This document shows, piece after piece, positions 32,277 through 43,999 of a stretch of DNA of 46,197 nucleotides; position 1 is the stretch's first letter, and each line of letters starts with the position of its first letter. Origin of the DNA: Chromera velia (lineage: Eukaryota; Sar; Chromeraceae). Where the stretch lies: contig JAHBMJ010002475.1 in NCBI GenBank assembly GCA_018398765.1, positions 54,949 through 101,145 of the forward strand. Reading direction: 5' to 3'. Under the pieces are notes generated by a model. The model had not been told where the DNA came from. It made no database searches and worked only from the letters and a program-made list of their open reading frames with translations. Made by a program: the position numbers and the translations under genes.

Positions 32277-33280
32277 AATGGGTTGCGCGGTCCCCTGCAG
32301 GCACGCGCTATGTACACATCTGTTATGCTTTCAGTTTCCTACAAAAAAAAAGAGAGAGAGTGAACTTGCAAAGAAAAAAAAAAATTAGAAAGAAAGATAA
32401 TATATATATGCTGCCTTATAGGGTTAACGGGTATTTATCTATCATCCAAGAAATCCTACGGAAAATTGTAAAAAATTAAATAATAATAAACTAATATAGA
32501 ATGAGCTGCATTATGAGCATAAATAAAATGATAATACAGTTTCTCATAATAATGTAATAAGCAGCTAGAGTAAAGTAAAATTGTAAAATATATACAAACT
32601 GTGACCAAATAATGAGTTGGGTACTAGATCAGGCCAGGTTTACCTGTCAGTACATAAGCCTAAAACCCGTCGTTGCTTTTAGACAGGGTGTTGTCAATAT
32701 TGCTATACGTGGTGGGATCTGCATGGCCGAGATGGTTGTATAGGCCGCTGGGTCAGAAGAGGAACGCTCAGGGATCGACTATGATGCAAATGGCCTAACA
32801 AGAATTGTAGCTAAGTACGACTTGTCGACCCGCTTGTCGAACTTGCTGGTAAGCTCATTAAAGGACTGCAGGCATGGACATAGGAAGAGAAGTGCAAAGA
32901 AATTTTATATGTTTCATGAGTAAGGATATAAAAACTTTTGCGAACTCTCTGGAGAGTGTGTTCCAGGTTTAATCGATCTTTTTGTCGATCTTCTTGTCAA
33001 TCTTTTTATTGTACGACCGTTTAGAGATGGCAAAACACACCAAAGACAAAACGGAATACATAAAACACATAAAAAAATTAAGGAGGGAAAAAAGAGACAC
33101 ATATGGAAAGAGAAAGAACGTGTCGATCTTTTTGTTGAACTCTGGCTCAGATGGCTTTTTATGTCGAACGATTGCATGACATTTTTGCAAGGTTGCAACT
33201 TTTCATGAAATCATGATCTTGACGATCCTGATCCTACTTTCTAAGAAGTGAAATTTGAATCCAGAAATCTGCAATTTAGT
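32277..33280. other. AT-rich, no gene seen
   Basis: Contains GA- and A-runs (32341-32400) and two clusters of TGTCGATCTTTTTGT-like 15-bp repeats at 32968-33005 and 33119-33140, precursors of the TGTCGAACC array that follows. A tRNA-like A-box (TGGCCGAGATGG) at 32727 lacks the rest of a tRNA. Confidence 0.4.
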
Positions 33281-33505
33281 TTGTCGGACTTTGGTTCCGT
33301 ATGTCGAACCCCGATTCCATATGTCGGACCAGTGACTTCCGTGTGTGACTCTTAAGTTGTCGAACCTCCCATCTCATTTGTCGAACCTTAAATCTCACTT
33401 GTCGAACCATCAATCTCGCTTGTCGAACCTTCAAGCTCAGTTGTTGGACCTTCAACCTTACTTGTCAAACCTGCAAACCCCGTTTGTCGAACCGACAAGG
33501 CCACT
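33281..33505 (+). repeat. 21-bp minisatellite, TTGTCGAACC core
   Basis: About ten imperfect units of about 21 bp, consensus CTTGTCGAACCTTCAATCTC. The first three (33280-33330) are TATGTCGGACC variants. Coding in one frame would give LSNLQSH-type repeats, which I regard as incidental. Confidence 0.85.
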
Positions 33506-33604
33506 TATTGGACTCATCAACTCCGGTGAAGCACAGCTAGGTAGGCGCCCAATTCACCAAAAAGGGGGAGGTCGTAACTCGTGGTAACGCCATTCTTCGA
33601 GCTC

Positions 33605-33960
33605 GTACTATTTTAACAGCAAGCGACCTTCTGTCTTCTCCGTCCTCACCAAGGGTACTCGATCATTAGGTAGAGGCAGACCGTGAAGCGCTGCCCAGTG
33701 TTTGTCAGACGGGTCCCTCATTGTCTTTACCGAGGACCCTTTGAGACCGAAGCAAGCAAAAAGCCTTCTGTCTTCTCCACCTTCAGTCAGACTCGAGTCT
33801 GAGCTTCTTTTTGACAAAAGTAGGCCATGAAGCGCTGTCCTGTTTTCAGTTAGAACCGTCGGGACACGTCTTTCTTTGTCTCTGCTAGAGAAGTCTTCCC
33901 ACGCCAGACCAAGCCGCGAAGCGCTGCAAAGTTCTCTGATAGAGAGAGCCCCCAGCCTTG
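33605..33960 (+). repeat. Imperfect repeats around GAAGCGCTG
   Basis: CCTTCTGTCTTCTCC precedes and GAAGCGCTG follows in two blocks (33627-33695, 33765-33838), and a third diverged GAAGCGCTG lies at 33918, at spacings of 145 and 89. This may be the start of the retroelement's 5' region. Confidence 0.55.
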
Positions 33961-35487
33961 GAAATATTTAGACTCAGTATAGACTGCAAGTATCTGCAAG
34001 CTGCTGGGTCAAAGACCCCGTCGCCAAAACGAAACGGTCACAGACTTCCACAAGGCAAGCGGCAGCATCCCCGGATAAACCCAGCTCGCTCTCTAGACTT
34101 CCCCCACAGCAGGCACTACCTCTTTCCCCTCGCACCTCGTCCTCTCAATCGGCTTCGCCCTCTGAGAGTGAGACCCCCTACATTCGACAGGTCCTGGTTA
34201 ATCGAGTGCTACCCACTCAAAGAAGGGGTCACACTCACCAGCTGACTCCCTCACACATCGCTTCTGCCACTGCCAACCTCCAGGCCAGTCGTAGGAGGGA
34301 ATCTCAACCATCCCTCCTAGTATCCCTCCGGATGCTCGATATTGAGAGGGAATTCTCACACGTCCCCAACAGAGACTCAATCAGGGCCGTACATCTAGTA
34401 GCGTCCCATTCCAGGGTATCGGAAGATTCTCAGGCTGAAAACACTCGCCCATACTGCTCGACCCCCGTAGTAAACCCCCGCCATCATCCCGCTCCTGATC
34501 CTTTCTCACCTACTGAGTTGCGTCTTCCTATCAGGGCTCGAACAAACCGACCACCACCCGAATCAGACGACTCCCAGTCGCAGAGGTCGGGATCAGATTT
34601 CTACCAGAATAAGGAAACCAGACCGCTCATCATCATTTACTCCCCACACAGCACCCTGCTTGTAAGTGACGGCTCTCACACCTGCAGGCCAACCATCCAG
34701 CACACTGAATACCGGGACCCTTCGACAGGAAGAGGATTCCCGCCAGACCGCCTGTAATCCTCCGAACACAACCAACCAACCACGCTCTGTAGCACAAACC
34801 AAAAGCTTTACTCGTCTGATCATACCCTTCCTATAGTAAGACAGACAGCCCCAACTGAGCCTATATAAGGAAGAATAAGGAGAAGCCCCACTACAGTTTG
34901 TCTGGGGAAACCCCACCGCTGGCCGAAGAGCCTTTATAGCTTTCTGCTCTCTGAGTGCCTCTCTGATTCTTTCCTCCCTTCCGCTCTGAAGAAAAAAAAA
35001 AAAACACTCCTACGAGGACGATCCCCTCCTGCTACCCCTCTTGCACCACTGGCAAGACCGCAGACGCTCTCTCAGACCCAAAGCTGCTACACCAATAGCC
35101 TTGCATCGTTGCTATCCCCAACCAAAGCGAACTGCAAACCGAGACGCCATAGTGAGTCTCCCACTGCCTTGCTCCATACCCGAGCCGATTTTTCACTACA
35201 CATCCAGGCTGTCAGATTGCGTATAAGTGTGCAACGCGCTCCCGCCCTATAAAGTACTTGTAGCCGAAATTCAGGTAGACCCTCACCCTGCAAGCGTCGG
35301 CAAGACGTTCCAGACAGACCTTAATGGCTCCTGGGCCGCGCTTCTGCCAGGCAACCCCTACCCCTCTCCCACAACAGCCTACACAGCCCCCCAAGGAACT
35401 TCATTGGCAGAGCGAGGCCACCAATTCCCTCTCCTCCCCTCTGGTACCATTCCGATCGATGGGTGTGTCGTTTAAAACCTATATACA
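33961..35487 (+). other. Possible 5' region of the gypsy element
   Basis: Ser/Pro/Arg-rich open frames (33958-34245, 34206-34757) with no motif. CTATATAAGG at 34861 is a good TATA-like box followed by mixed sequence and an A-run at 34990-35003. A second CCTATATACAG with AATAAA lies at 35480-35500. It could be LTR or leader sequence, but I found no matching copy after 42296, so no LTR pair can be claimed. Confidence 0.35.
34861..34870 (+). promoter_or_regulatory. TATA-like box
   Basis: CTATATAAGG in an otherwise GC-balanced stretch upstream of the gag-like ORFs. No mapped start supports it. Confidence 0.3.
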
Positions 35488-36003
35488 GTGCCAACAATAA
35501 AACTGTTCCCCTCTCTCTACGTGAACCCCCTGTCGAACACGTCAGTGCTAGACTCCCCAGATATCCTTCAAGTGCTCATTAGAGACGGGGTACGAGAGAC
35601 ACTGAAAAACTCCCCAGACATTCATCAAGTGCTGATTGAAGCTTTACAAGCAACCATCCGGAAAGAAGTCTGGACGGCGTTGGTTCAAGTCTCCGCCGTG
35701 CTTATGAAACAACAAGGAGCGGAGAGTGCCTGTTTGCAACTTTCTCAGACAAGCAGCTCAGGGCCCCTCGGTAGCATGCCCCCTCCACCTCCCAGACCCC
35801 CACCTGCGCAGTGGCCAGGACCGTCTGGAGATACCCATCTGATCACTTCATTCACCTGGGGAGCAAACCCCCCAGCAGGCCTCGTCACAAGCTCGAATCT
35901 GACTGCCCCACCAGGTTTCGCTCCACCGTTCCCCTTGCCTTCTGCAAGTGATCCAACCCAGCACCAACCACCTGATAGGGAGCATTCCCAGGAGGGCCTG
36001 TAG
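35488..36003 (+). CDS. Pro-rich ORF upstream of gag, possibly retroelement-encoded
   Basis: Open frame of 171 residues ending in TAG. Residues about 24-60 hold a duplicated unit, SPDILQVLIRDGVRETLKN and SPDIHQVLIEALQATIRK, predicted helical; the DNA repeat is also clear. A proline-rich stretch follows (MPPPPPRPPPAQWPGP, APPGFAPPFPLPSASDP). The arrangement (helices, then a proline-rich linker just 5' of a gag) would fit an N-terminal gag segment or an accessory ORF. The listed start is not a secure ATG. Function unknown. Confidence 0.35.
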   Translation: MPTIKLFPSLYVNPLSNTSVLDSPDILQVLIRDGVRETLKNSPDIHQVLIEALQATIRKEVWTALVQVSAVLMKQQGAESACLQLSQTSSSGPLGSMPPPPPRPPPAQWPGPSGDTHLITSFTWGANPPAGLVTSSNLTAPPGFAPPFPLPSASDPTQHQPPDREHSQEGL

Positions 36004-36107
36004 GGCCCACTCGAAAGCCTCTGAAACAGCCAAGGAAGTGGCACTGCAGGTTTGAAGGAAAAGAAAAAGAAAAGAAAAAAAAGGGGGTGAGAAGGAAAGG
36101 ATAGCCA

Positions 36108-37741
36108 TTGCAACTCAGAGCAGCTGCAGATAGAAACATGGCTCCTCGAACTCGGTCACAAGCAAAGAAAGAGGAGCAGGCAGGGAAAAAGAAAGGGAAA
36201 AACGGAAAAAGGCTTCAGAAAGGATTGCAAGAGGTGGGTCTGAAAGGTGGGGGAAGGAAATCAGCAAAGAATAGGGAAAGAGAAGAAGAACAGGAGCAAG
36301 AGGCCAACCCTGTGGTCCAAGAGGTGCAGGCAGAGGAAGTATAGGGGAAGAGAGGGTAGAACAACCAGTAGGGCCAGGAAATAGACGTGCAGACCCGATG
36401 CACAGAAGGAGTAGGATACAGGGTCTGGAGGCAGGAGACTCAGGGGAGGATGGAGAAGAGATCCTATCACAAGAGGCCTCTCCGGAGGTGTTGTCTAAAT
36501 TGTACAACATGGGGATTGTTCTGATAAGATCCGATACGGGGGCACTGAAGCTTCACCACGTAGAACCCATATCTCTTGACATGGCATTATCTAGAGCGCC
36601 ATTGCGCTGCAGACCCCAGGCGCCAATAGTTCCGTCCCTGCCCCCCTTTGACCTCCCCAAAGTAAAGATAGACTTACCATCGTTTGACGGAGACCGCGTG
36701 AAGGCTCGGGGTTTTTGAAACTCGTTGATGAGACTGTATGAGAGCCTCGGATAGACGTTCACAAACCTGAAAAACATTTACCTCCCGACTACCCTTAAAG
36801 GACCTGCAAAAGAATGGTTTGAGATGTTACCCCCTGAAAGGCTAGCTAAATATGCCACTCATGAAGACCTAAAAACGCTGTTCATGAAGAAATATGGCAT
36901 AGATGAGAGAGAAGCAGAGCGCAAGAAGAGAGAGCTGTTGCAGATCGCTCAAAGGTTTGGGGAGAGCTCTACTGAGTACGTTCAACGTTTTAAGGAAAAT
37001 TGCGGGATTGCAGACCAAGGCACCGACGACCCGACCGCACTAGCAGCCTTCATTGAGGGCCTGGAGGATGATCAGGTCCGCATTCAAATGGAAAGCAAAA
37101 CGTATAACATTTTTGAAGAGATGCAGGTGCAGCTGAGGAAGACTTAGTGGGAGGACGTAGTGAAAAAGAAACAAAACCAAGAAATAGGGGGGGTAAGTGA
37201 GGGAGACCGACCCATCAAACGTCTTCGGATTTCAGCAGTAGAAGGAGAAGAGTTGAATGCCCAGTCGCAAAGTAAGGAAGAACAGTTGATGGTGCCCCCA
37301 GAAAAGATGATGCAAAGGGTTCTCAACAATGCCGCCCTCGCACTTTCCGCACAAGTGCAGTGTAAGCAGTGTGTAGGAACGAGACTGCACACAGAAGAGG
37401 GGTGCCCTGTTCCCGCTTCAACCACCTGTCACCGGTGTAAACAGACAGGATATATCAAAGCAGCTTGCCCCAACCCACCAATTAGAATTAGATGGGGGCA
37501 AGATGCCTACAGCGGGGATGCTTTCAGGTCTGGAGAACGATGGGAAGATACTCAGTTCAGGGATGGGCCCCCTTCCAGACGTGAGCTTCCTGACCCCCAC
37601 CCTTCGGAGTTTGCACTCCCTCAGCAGAACGGGTGGACACGTAACAATCAGAAAAGGCCCTGGGACGGACCCCAGGGGCGACGATTTGAGCCCCCAGGGC
37701 CGCCTGCGGGCCGGGGCCGACCTATCCAACAGGAGCCTTGA
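36108..37741 (+). pseudogene. Ty3/gypsy gag, broken
   Basis: The first frame (36108-36344) is Lys/Glu-rich basic (APRTRSQAKKEEQ). Sequence then continues in another frame from about 36330 to 37741 with in-frame TGA at 36716, TAG at 36752 and TAG at 37145. The gag core is VKIDLPSFDGD, LKGPAKEWFEML, LKTLFMKKYG, EYVQRFKENCG and FIEGLEDDQVRIQ. Two zinc-knuckle-like motifs follow: CKQCVGTRLHTEEGC and CHRCKQTGYIKAAC. In the second the expected histidine is tyrosine. It ends just before the protease frame, which lies in a different frame. Confidence 0.75.
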
Positions 37742-37949
37742 GTTGCACCCCCAGCTGCGAGAGGAGGCCAACTACACCAGGTCATGCCCCCGAGAGGGAC
37801 CCCTGGTGCCCCCATGCCACTCCCGAGAGTTATGGACAGACCCCCCTTGAGAGCGTTGCCTCCATCCGGAGTCATGGCCTCAGCAGCCAACCGAACTCCC
37901 TTAGGCCAGCAAAAACACTGATGCGTCTGCCTTTGAGGGGCAGAGTCAG

Positions 37950-40900
37950 GTGCCTGGAATGGCCCCAGTCCTACCGCAGAGAGAAGCACTTGTCGCCCAC
38001 ATTAATCTCCACCCTGCGGCCAGTAGGATGGGAATGTGCATTGACCTGGAAAAAACGTTCATGATCCCAGCTCTGATTGACACGGGGAGTGATGTGTCGA
38101 CGCTGGGGGCAGAAGTGTTGTCGAGGTTGAATGCTATGTATGGAGGGTCTTACCGTTTGTATCCATCCCCCATGAAGTTGAAAGGTGAAGGAGGGGAATG
38201 TTTGGAGAATGTAAGGGTGATTACGTTAAGTCTTTTCATGGACAAGGTGAGGAAACAGACCTTCCATGTCACGAGGAATACACAATATGCATGCATTCTG
38301 GGGATTGATTTCTGTCGAACCCATACTGAGGCGGTTGGATTCAAACCAGACTGCCTATTTCTCAAAGAGACGGGGGTCACGCCAGGCTCCTTGCCTCCTC
38401 TGCCTGTTACTCTGACCCTTATGACTGTACTAGAAAAAGAAAGAAGTTTTCTTCCTTTCTCTCTCTCTCTTCCCTCATCCCAGGTCCTACGCCCCCTCAT
38501 TCTCTCTTACCTGAACATCAGGATCCCCGACGGAACTCCCATGCCCGACAGGACTATGGTGTGCGTGTCGCCCCTGACTGTTCCTCGCAGGGAGTTGCTA
38601 CCTGCAGAAATAGAAGTACAAGAAACGGTGTCAATAGTCGAAAACTGCTCGGTTTGAGTAGCACTCTGCAATTGCATAACCCATAAATGCACGGTGAAAC
38701 CTTTCATGCTTGTGGCAGTTGTCACGGTTTGCATGGTCCTGCCAGAAGCTGATGAGAAAGGAAAACAGGAAGTGAGCAAGGAAAGAGGGGGGTCCGCTGA
38801 ACGATCCCTTTCTAGCTACCCTGCAACATCAATAGCCACACCCCCTGACCTTCCCAACGTCTCTGCCCTAGTAAGCGAAGTCGTTGAAGACGGCGATCTC
38901 GAAACAGTACCCTTCCGTGCCTGCCCCCCGACCCAAACTACACAAACAGAGCAAGCCAGGAAAAACATCAAAGAAGCCCTTCAAAAGAGTGAGGAGCTCA
39001 TGCAAGAACAAAAGGGAGAGCTGAGGAAGCTCTTACAAGAGTTTGCTTGTTTAGCCCCTACCCCCACGGATATCGGAAAAATCAAAGGCCCCGAAATCCA
39101 AATAGACACAGGGGATGCAAAGCCGATCTACGTTCGGCCCCGACCGATCCCTTACGTGCTGGAAGGGGAGGCAAAGGAGTTGATAAATGAACTGATTAAA
39201 CAGGACATCATTGAGTGTGCTCGTTCTCCCTGAGGGGCACCTGTCTGTCTCATACGGAAATCCTCGGGGAAGCTCAGGCTCACAGTAGACTTCTGAGCCC
39301 TCAACAAGGTGATAGCACGGGACCACTGGCCCTTGGGGGACATCAAAAAGATCCTGAGCTCCCTGAGAGGAAAAAAACTGTTTTCACTCCTTGATCTCCC
39401 TTCTGCTTTCTTTCAGTTAGTAGTGCGGCTGATAAACCGACCAAAGCTTGCCTTTTGTACTAAGTGGGGGCAATTCTAGTACAAGAGGCTCCCAATGGGC
39501 CTCTCAATCAGTCCGTTTGAGTTCCAAAGGACGATCGACCCCCTGGTCGGTGACCTTCCCTGCACGAATGTATACGTGGACGATATTTTATGCAGCAGCA
39601 GCAGTTGGGAAGAGCATTTATCCGATCTCAGAAGAATACTGGAGAGGCTGACTGAAGCCAATGCGAGGCTAGCCTTCCAAAAATGCAGGTTTGGTCAAAC
39701 ATCGCTCCGATACCTTGGCTTCCAGGTCTCCCAAGAAGGCCTGCGCCCCTGTGAAGAAAAAGTGAAAGCCATCACAGAAACAAGAGCCCCAAAAAACGTG
39801 AAAGAGATCAAAAGCTTCATGAGGGTGTGCGGATACTATCGATCGTTCGTTCCCAATTTTAGTGGCACCGCTGCTCCACTTTTGGAGCTAACTCGGAAGG
39901 GAACCCCCTTCGTGTGGCAGGCATCCCAAGAGGAAGCCTTTAGAGCACTCAAACAGGCACTGACCACAGCAGATGTGCTTATCTACCCCAATTTCACCAA
40001 GCCTTTCATTCTCTGCACGGATACCAGCCTGGCTGCAGTGGCAGCTATCCTCCTGCAGGAGGACAAAGAAGGGAGGGCGAGGTTTATTTCATATGTAAGC
40101 CGCCGGCTCACCGCCGTTGAGGCTCGATGGTCGATATCAGAGATAGAGGCGTATGCAGTCGTATGGGGGGTACACCACTACCGAGAGTACTTATACGGTG
40201 TTCCCTTCAAAGTAGTTACCGATCACAAGGCTCTCCTCTATCTAGACTCCTTCAAGAATACAAATGCGAGACTGCATCGATGGAGCCTGAAGCTGAGTAT
40301 CTATAACTATACAGTAGAGCACCGCCCGGGGAGAAGCCATATAGACGCAGATGGACTGACGCGAGAGCCCTTTGTCCATGAGGGCTGGCCCCCTGTTCGT
40401 CCAAATTCCGACACAAAAGATGAAATCGTAGTAGCCCCAGTGTCCGCCCTTCCCGTCGAAGAAACGATCTGCAAAGTGTGGAAGAGGGAGGAATTCATAG
40501 AAAAATAGAAGGAGGATGAAGAACTAAAACCGCTTATTCAGTATCTCACCAAAAAGGGGGGGGTTCAGGAAGGGAAGGCAGAGCACAGTCCCTGCCTTGA
40601 TATACAAGCCAGCATGTATGTAATGGACCGGGGCCTCCTTTTGCGAATGCTACCCCCAGCCTCGGGACATAAGAAGGGAACACGTTTCCTCCCGGTTGTC
40701 CCCAAAGCATTGCAGAGAGAAACACTACACAACTATCACACCTGTCTGGTCGCTGGCCATGCAGGCATACAGAAGATGATTAGAGATCTGACGGCTGACC
40801 TGTATTGGGGGAATGTCTTTGCAGACATCAAAAGGTTCGTGAAGACCTGCAAAACATGCCAAGAGAGGAAACGGAAAGCAGAAAGAGACACATTCATGAT

Positions 40901-42296
40901 TTAAGAACCCCTTATTGAACCGCTCCAGAGGTTTGCGGTCAATCTGGTGGGCCCTTTAGTACTGTCCAATCAGATAGAGGGCAGACGGTTTAAGTAGATC
41001 CTCACTGCAATAGACTGCACGAATCGATGGATGGAAATAGTAGCACTCACAGATGCGAAGGCCCCAACCGTAGCCAGAGCCCTCATTGAAAGAATTATGA
41101 TTTTGAGGTGGGGGGCACCTTTAGAACTTTTAAGTGACCAGGGAAGCAACTTCTTTGATCCAATCATTCAGACAATCTGTGATTTGTGCAACACCCGACG
41201 TATTATCTCGACCGCATATAACCCCCAAACGAATGCCCGGCTCGAACGGTTCCACAGACGGCTGAAGGAAATTCTATCAGCCTACATCCACAAACACTAG
41301 CGAGACTGGCCGCTATACTGCCTCTTCGCCCAATACATTTTTAACACCCAAATCCATGAAGGCATGGGCATGTCCCCGTTTTTCTTTCTCTATGGCCGCC
41401 ACCCAAACAAGCCATCCCGTCTCTTGACAGACCTGACAGAGGACCAGCCCAGGGTCCTTGCTGAGGATTACATTAACCTCCTTGGTGAGGTCCAGAAAGA
41501 ATCCTGCCTACAGCAGCAGTTCTGGTAAGAGGCGGCAGAGTCAAAAATGAGGAGAATCCTGCAAAAACAGCAGCAAAAAGGGGGAGGGAAGGCACCGCAA
41601 GGACCAATCAAGTATAAAAAAAAACAGTACGTATGGTTGAGGATAGATGCTCACAAGGGGGTGAGTGAGAAATTGGCCCCAAAATGGGAAGGGCCGTATC
41701 GGGTTAAGCAAGTCAGGCTGAATTCCACTCTGGTTCTCAAAAGACCAGGCACCCAAAGGCTGAAGGTTGTGAGCAGGCATAGAGTCATTGACAAGCCGTA
41801 CTACAGCCGTGACCCAGAAATGAGCGATAAGGTAGAAGAGGGAGCGAGGGGTCAAGAACGGGCACGGGGAGAACCAACTGCTTCCCCGAGACCCGCAGGA
41901 AAGACAGAACGAAGTTTGACAGGCAGTCAAAGAGAGGCAAGACAGACAGTTGCAGAAGTGATGGGAGCAAGTAGCCCGAACAGACGGGTTAAGTTGGAAG
42001 TAAATCAGGAAGTGGGGGAGGAGGAAATTGAGGAAGGTGAAGAATATGAAGTGGAACGTGTATATAGAGAGAAAACAGACAGTAAAACAGACAGAAAAGG
42101 GAACATCTGGTTCCTCCTCAAGTTTGTTGGTTACCTTCAACCTGAGTGGTATCACGAGAATAACTGCTCATACCCGGACTTGGTTGAACAGTACCGCGAG
42201 GAAAGGAAGAACCAGGGTCACAGGCAGATACATCGGAGAACGGCTACAAAAAACGTTCCAAGCACCGAATCCAGTGAAGAAAACCTGCAGAGATAG
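37950..42296 (+). pseudogene. Ty3/gypsy pol: protease, RT, RNase H, integrase, chromodomain; nine in-frame stops
   Basis: One uninterrupted reading frame position over 4.3 kb, without frameshift. Stops: TGA 38655, 39231, 39294; TAG 39477, 40506, 40995, 41298; TAA 40902, 41526. Domains in order: aspartic protease (ALIDTGSDVSTL, CILGIDF); reverse transcriptase (LFSLLDLPSAFFQL, YKRLPMGLSISPFEFQ, YVDDILC, YLGFQVS); RNase H (FILCTDTS, ISEIEAYAVV, VVTDHKALLYL); HHCC zinc region (LVAGHAGIQ ... CKTCQERK); integrase core (LTAID, LLSDQGSNFFD, NPQTNARLERF); chromodomain (YEVERVYREKT, FLLKFVGY, EWYHENN). The domain order protease-RT-RNaseH-integrase-chromodomain defines a chromovirus-like gypsy element. 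Catalytic residues remain but the stops make it inactive as it stands. Confidence 0.9.
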
Positions 42297-43422
42297 GAAA
42301 AGGGCAGTGTGAGGCAGGGCATATGAATATCTATGAACAGCGCAGAGTGCTATTATAGAGCGATTGTATATATATCTCTTCGTCTCTCTTCCTCATCTGT
42401 CTCCTGCCCCCTCTTCGTCTTTTTCTTTCCTCTCATGCAACTTGTGCCCGCTCTTCGTCCTTCCTTTCTTCCTTCCTTCACTCCTTTCTCTCTCTCCCTC
42501 TATAAGCACTTGGTTCGGCACTCGGTCCAGCACTCGGTCCCTCTGGACTGGGTTCCTCTTATGAATCCCTCTCCCTTACCTTCAATTTCCTCGTTCACTG
42601 CTCTCTTTACTTTTCATCTGTTTGGTCTCTCTCCTTTCTTTCCTCTCTTTCTCTTTCTTTCTCTCCTTCTCCCTCTGAGCGTGAGTAGTAAATCAATGAG
42701 TGAATGATAGAATCAGCAACCAAACAAAGGCAGAGCGGGAACCTTCATGACCTTATGCTCAGCAAAAAGGCGATACGGGGTTTCATAGTGGAATGGCTGA
42801 CATGCAGAACACACCTAGATGAGTGAACAAGTGAACCATCGACCGGCGCCTGACGAAAACCCCGAGAGTCATATCAATGTAAGGCATAGTGCCCAAATGT
42901 ATGCGTGTTCAGGGTGCTGCACAGAAGAAGAGAAGGGAGAGCATACACATGAAAATACGTGTGTAAGCAAATGATGCATGAGAGCCTGGATAAATGAGAA
43001 ATGAACGGATGGAGAAAACAGCTATGGCTGAGTGTAACAAGAGAAGCTCGATTTTTACGGTAATGGGTGGAGCACATACAGCAGTATAGAGCCTTTCGCC
43101 CGGTTGAAGGAAAGAGAAGGAAAGAGGAAAAACATGGAAGATAAGGCCCTTGCCCAGAGGCCGGCGACATGCGGGCACGGCAAGAGCCAGGGCACCGGAC
43201 AATGAGCATAAGGGAAGAGAAAGGGGGCTAGAGAGCTGCATGAGTGTCACAAATCGAGAGGCAATGAAATTTTTGGGATAAAACGGGAGACTGATGAATG
43301 AATGCACGGATGAGCAAGCATGACTCACGCTGTGTGAGCAAGGAACGACCGGGAACGACAAAATGAAAAGAGCATGGATGAGCAAATGCATGACTAAGTA
43401 GAAGGAACGAGGAAGTCAAAGA
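42297..43422. other. 3' flank of gypsy element, pyrimidine-rich then mixed
   Basis: 42385-42680 is a C/T-rich tract on the plus strand, perhaps a polypurine-tract region or 3' LTR remnant; no repeat of 5' sequence was recognised. 42713-43400 is mixed. A minus-strand stretch at 43040-43200 reads like protein (ALAVPACRRPLGKG, GERLYTAVCAPP) but no clear splice sites bound it. Confidence 0.35.
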
Positions 43423-43625
43423 ATGCATGCACAAGTAAATGAACGATGTGCAAAGGAACGAGTGAATCGAGGAATGCATGCACAAGTAAATAAACGATGT
43501 ACAAAGGAACGAGTGAATCGAGGAATGCATGCACGAGTAAATAAACGATGCACAAAGGAACGAGTGAATCGAGGAATACATGCACAAGAAAATGAACGAT
43601 GCGCAAAGGAACGAATGAATTGAAA
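43423..43625. repeat. 51-bp minisatellite, four copies
   Basis: Unit GGAATGCATGCACAAGTAAA plus TRAACGATGYRCAAAGGAACGAGTGAATCGA. As 51 is divisible by three, both strands give in-frame 17-residue repeats. No start context or flanking coding sequence supports a gene. Confidence 0.88.
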
Positions 43626-43779
43626 AATGTAGAGACGTAAGTGGATAGATAAATGGAAGAATGGGAAATCAAAGGATGCACACGCAAGCAAAAAGCGAGC
43701 GAGTGGATGAGCAAGGAAATGAGTGAATTACAGAGACACGGATAAGCATGCACGGACGAAAGTATGATTATGAAGGAAC

Positions 43780-43865
43780 AAATAATTGGACAAATAAATG
43801 AATGAAAAACTAAACGAATGAATGAATGAAGGAATGGATAACTAAAGGAATGAATGAATGAAAAC
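43780..43865. repeat. (AATG)n microsatellite
   Basis: AATG/AAGG units with AACT interruptions, continuing the AATGAACG-type bias of the preceding minisatellite. Confidence 0.75.
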
Positions 43866-43999
43866 CTCGGGGGACCAAAGAGAAAAAAGGAAGCGATGAA
43901 GCAACTTGATTATATCGTTTTCTTTTCTATTCTTTTCTCTTCCTTTCTTCCTCGACGTCCCTCTCTCTTTCCAAACTGCCCTTCCCAGATCGGACTCAC

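Noticed and set aside
32720-32800. tRNA-Ser/Leu-like gene (TGGCCGAGATGG A-box)
   Set aside because: No matching acceptor stem, anticodon arm or B-box could be folded by eye; at best a SINE relic.
37950-42296. Stop-codon reassignment in the source genome
   Set aside because: TGA, TAG and TAA all interrupt pol, while the host genes here use TAG, TGA and TAA as genuine ends.
33961-42713. Pair of long terminal repeats for the gypsy element
   Set aside because: TATA-like and AATAAA sequences occur 5' of gag, but no matching sequence was found after the chromodomain, so LTR boundaries cannot be claimed.
43423-43625. CRISPR array
   Set aside because: Units are contiguous 51-bp tandem repeats with no unique spacers, in eukaryotic sequence.
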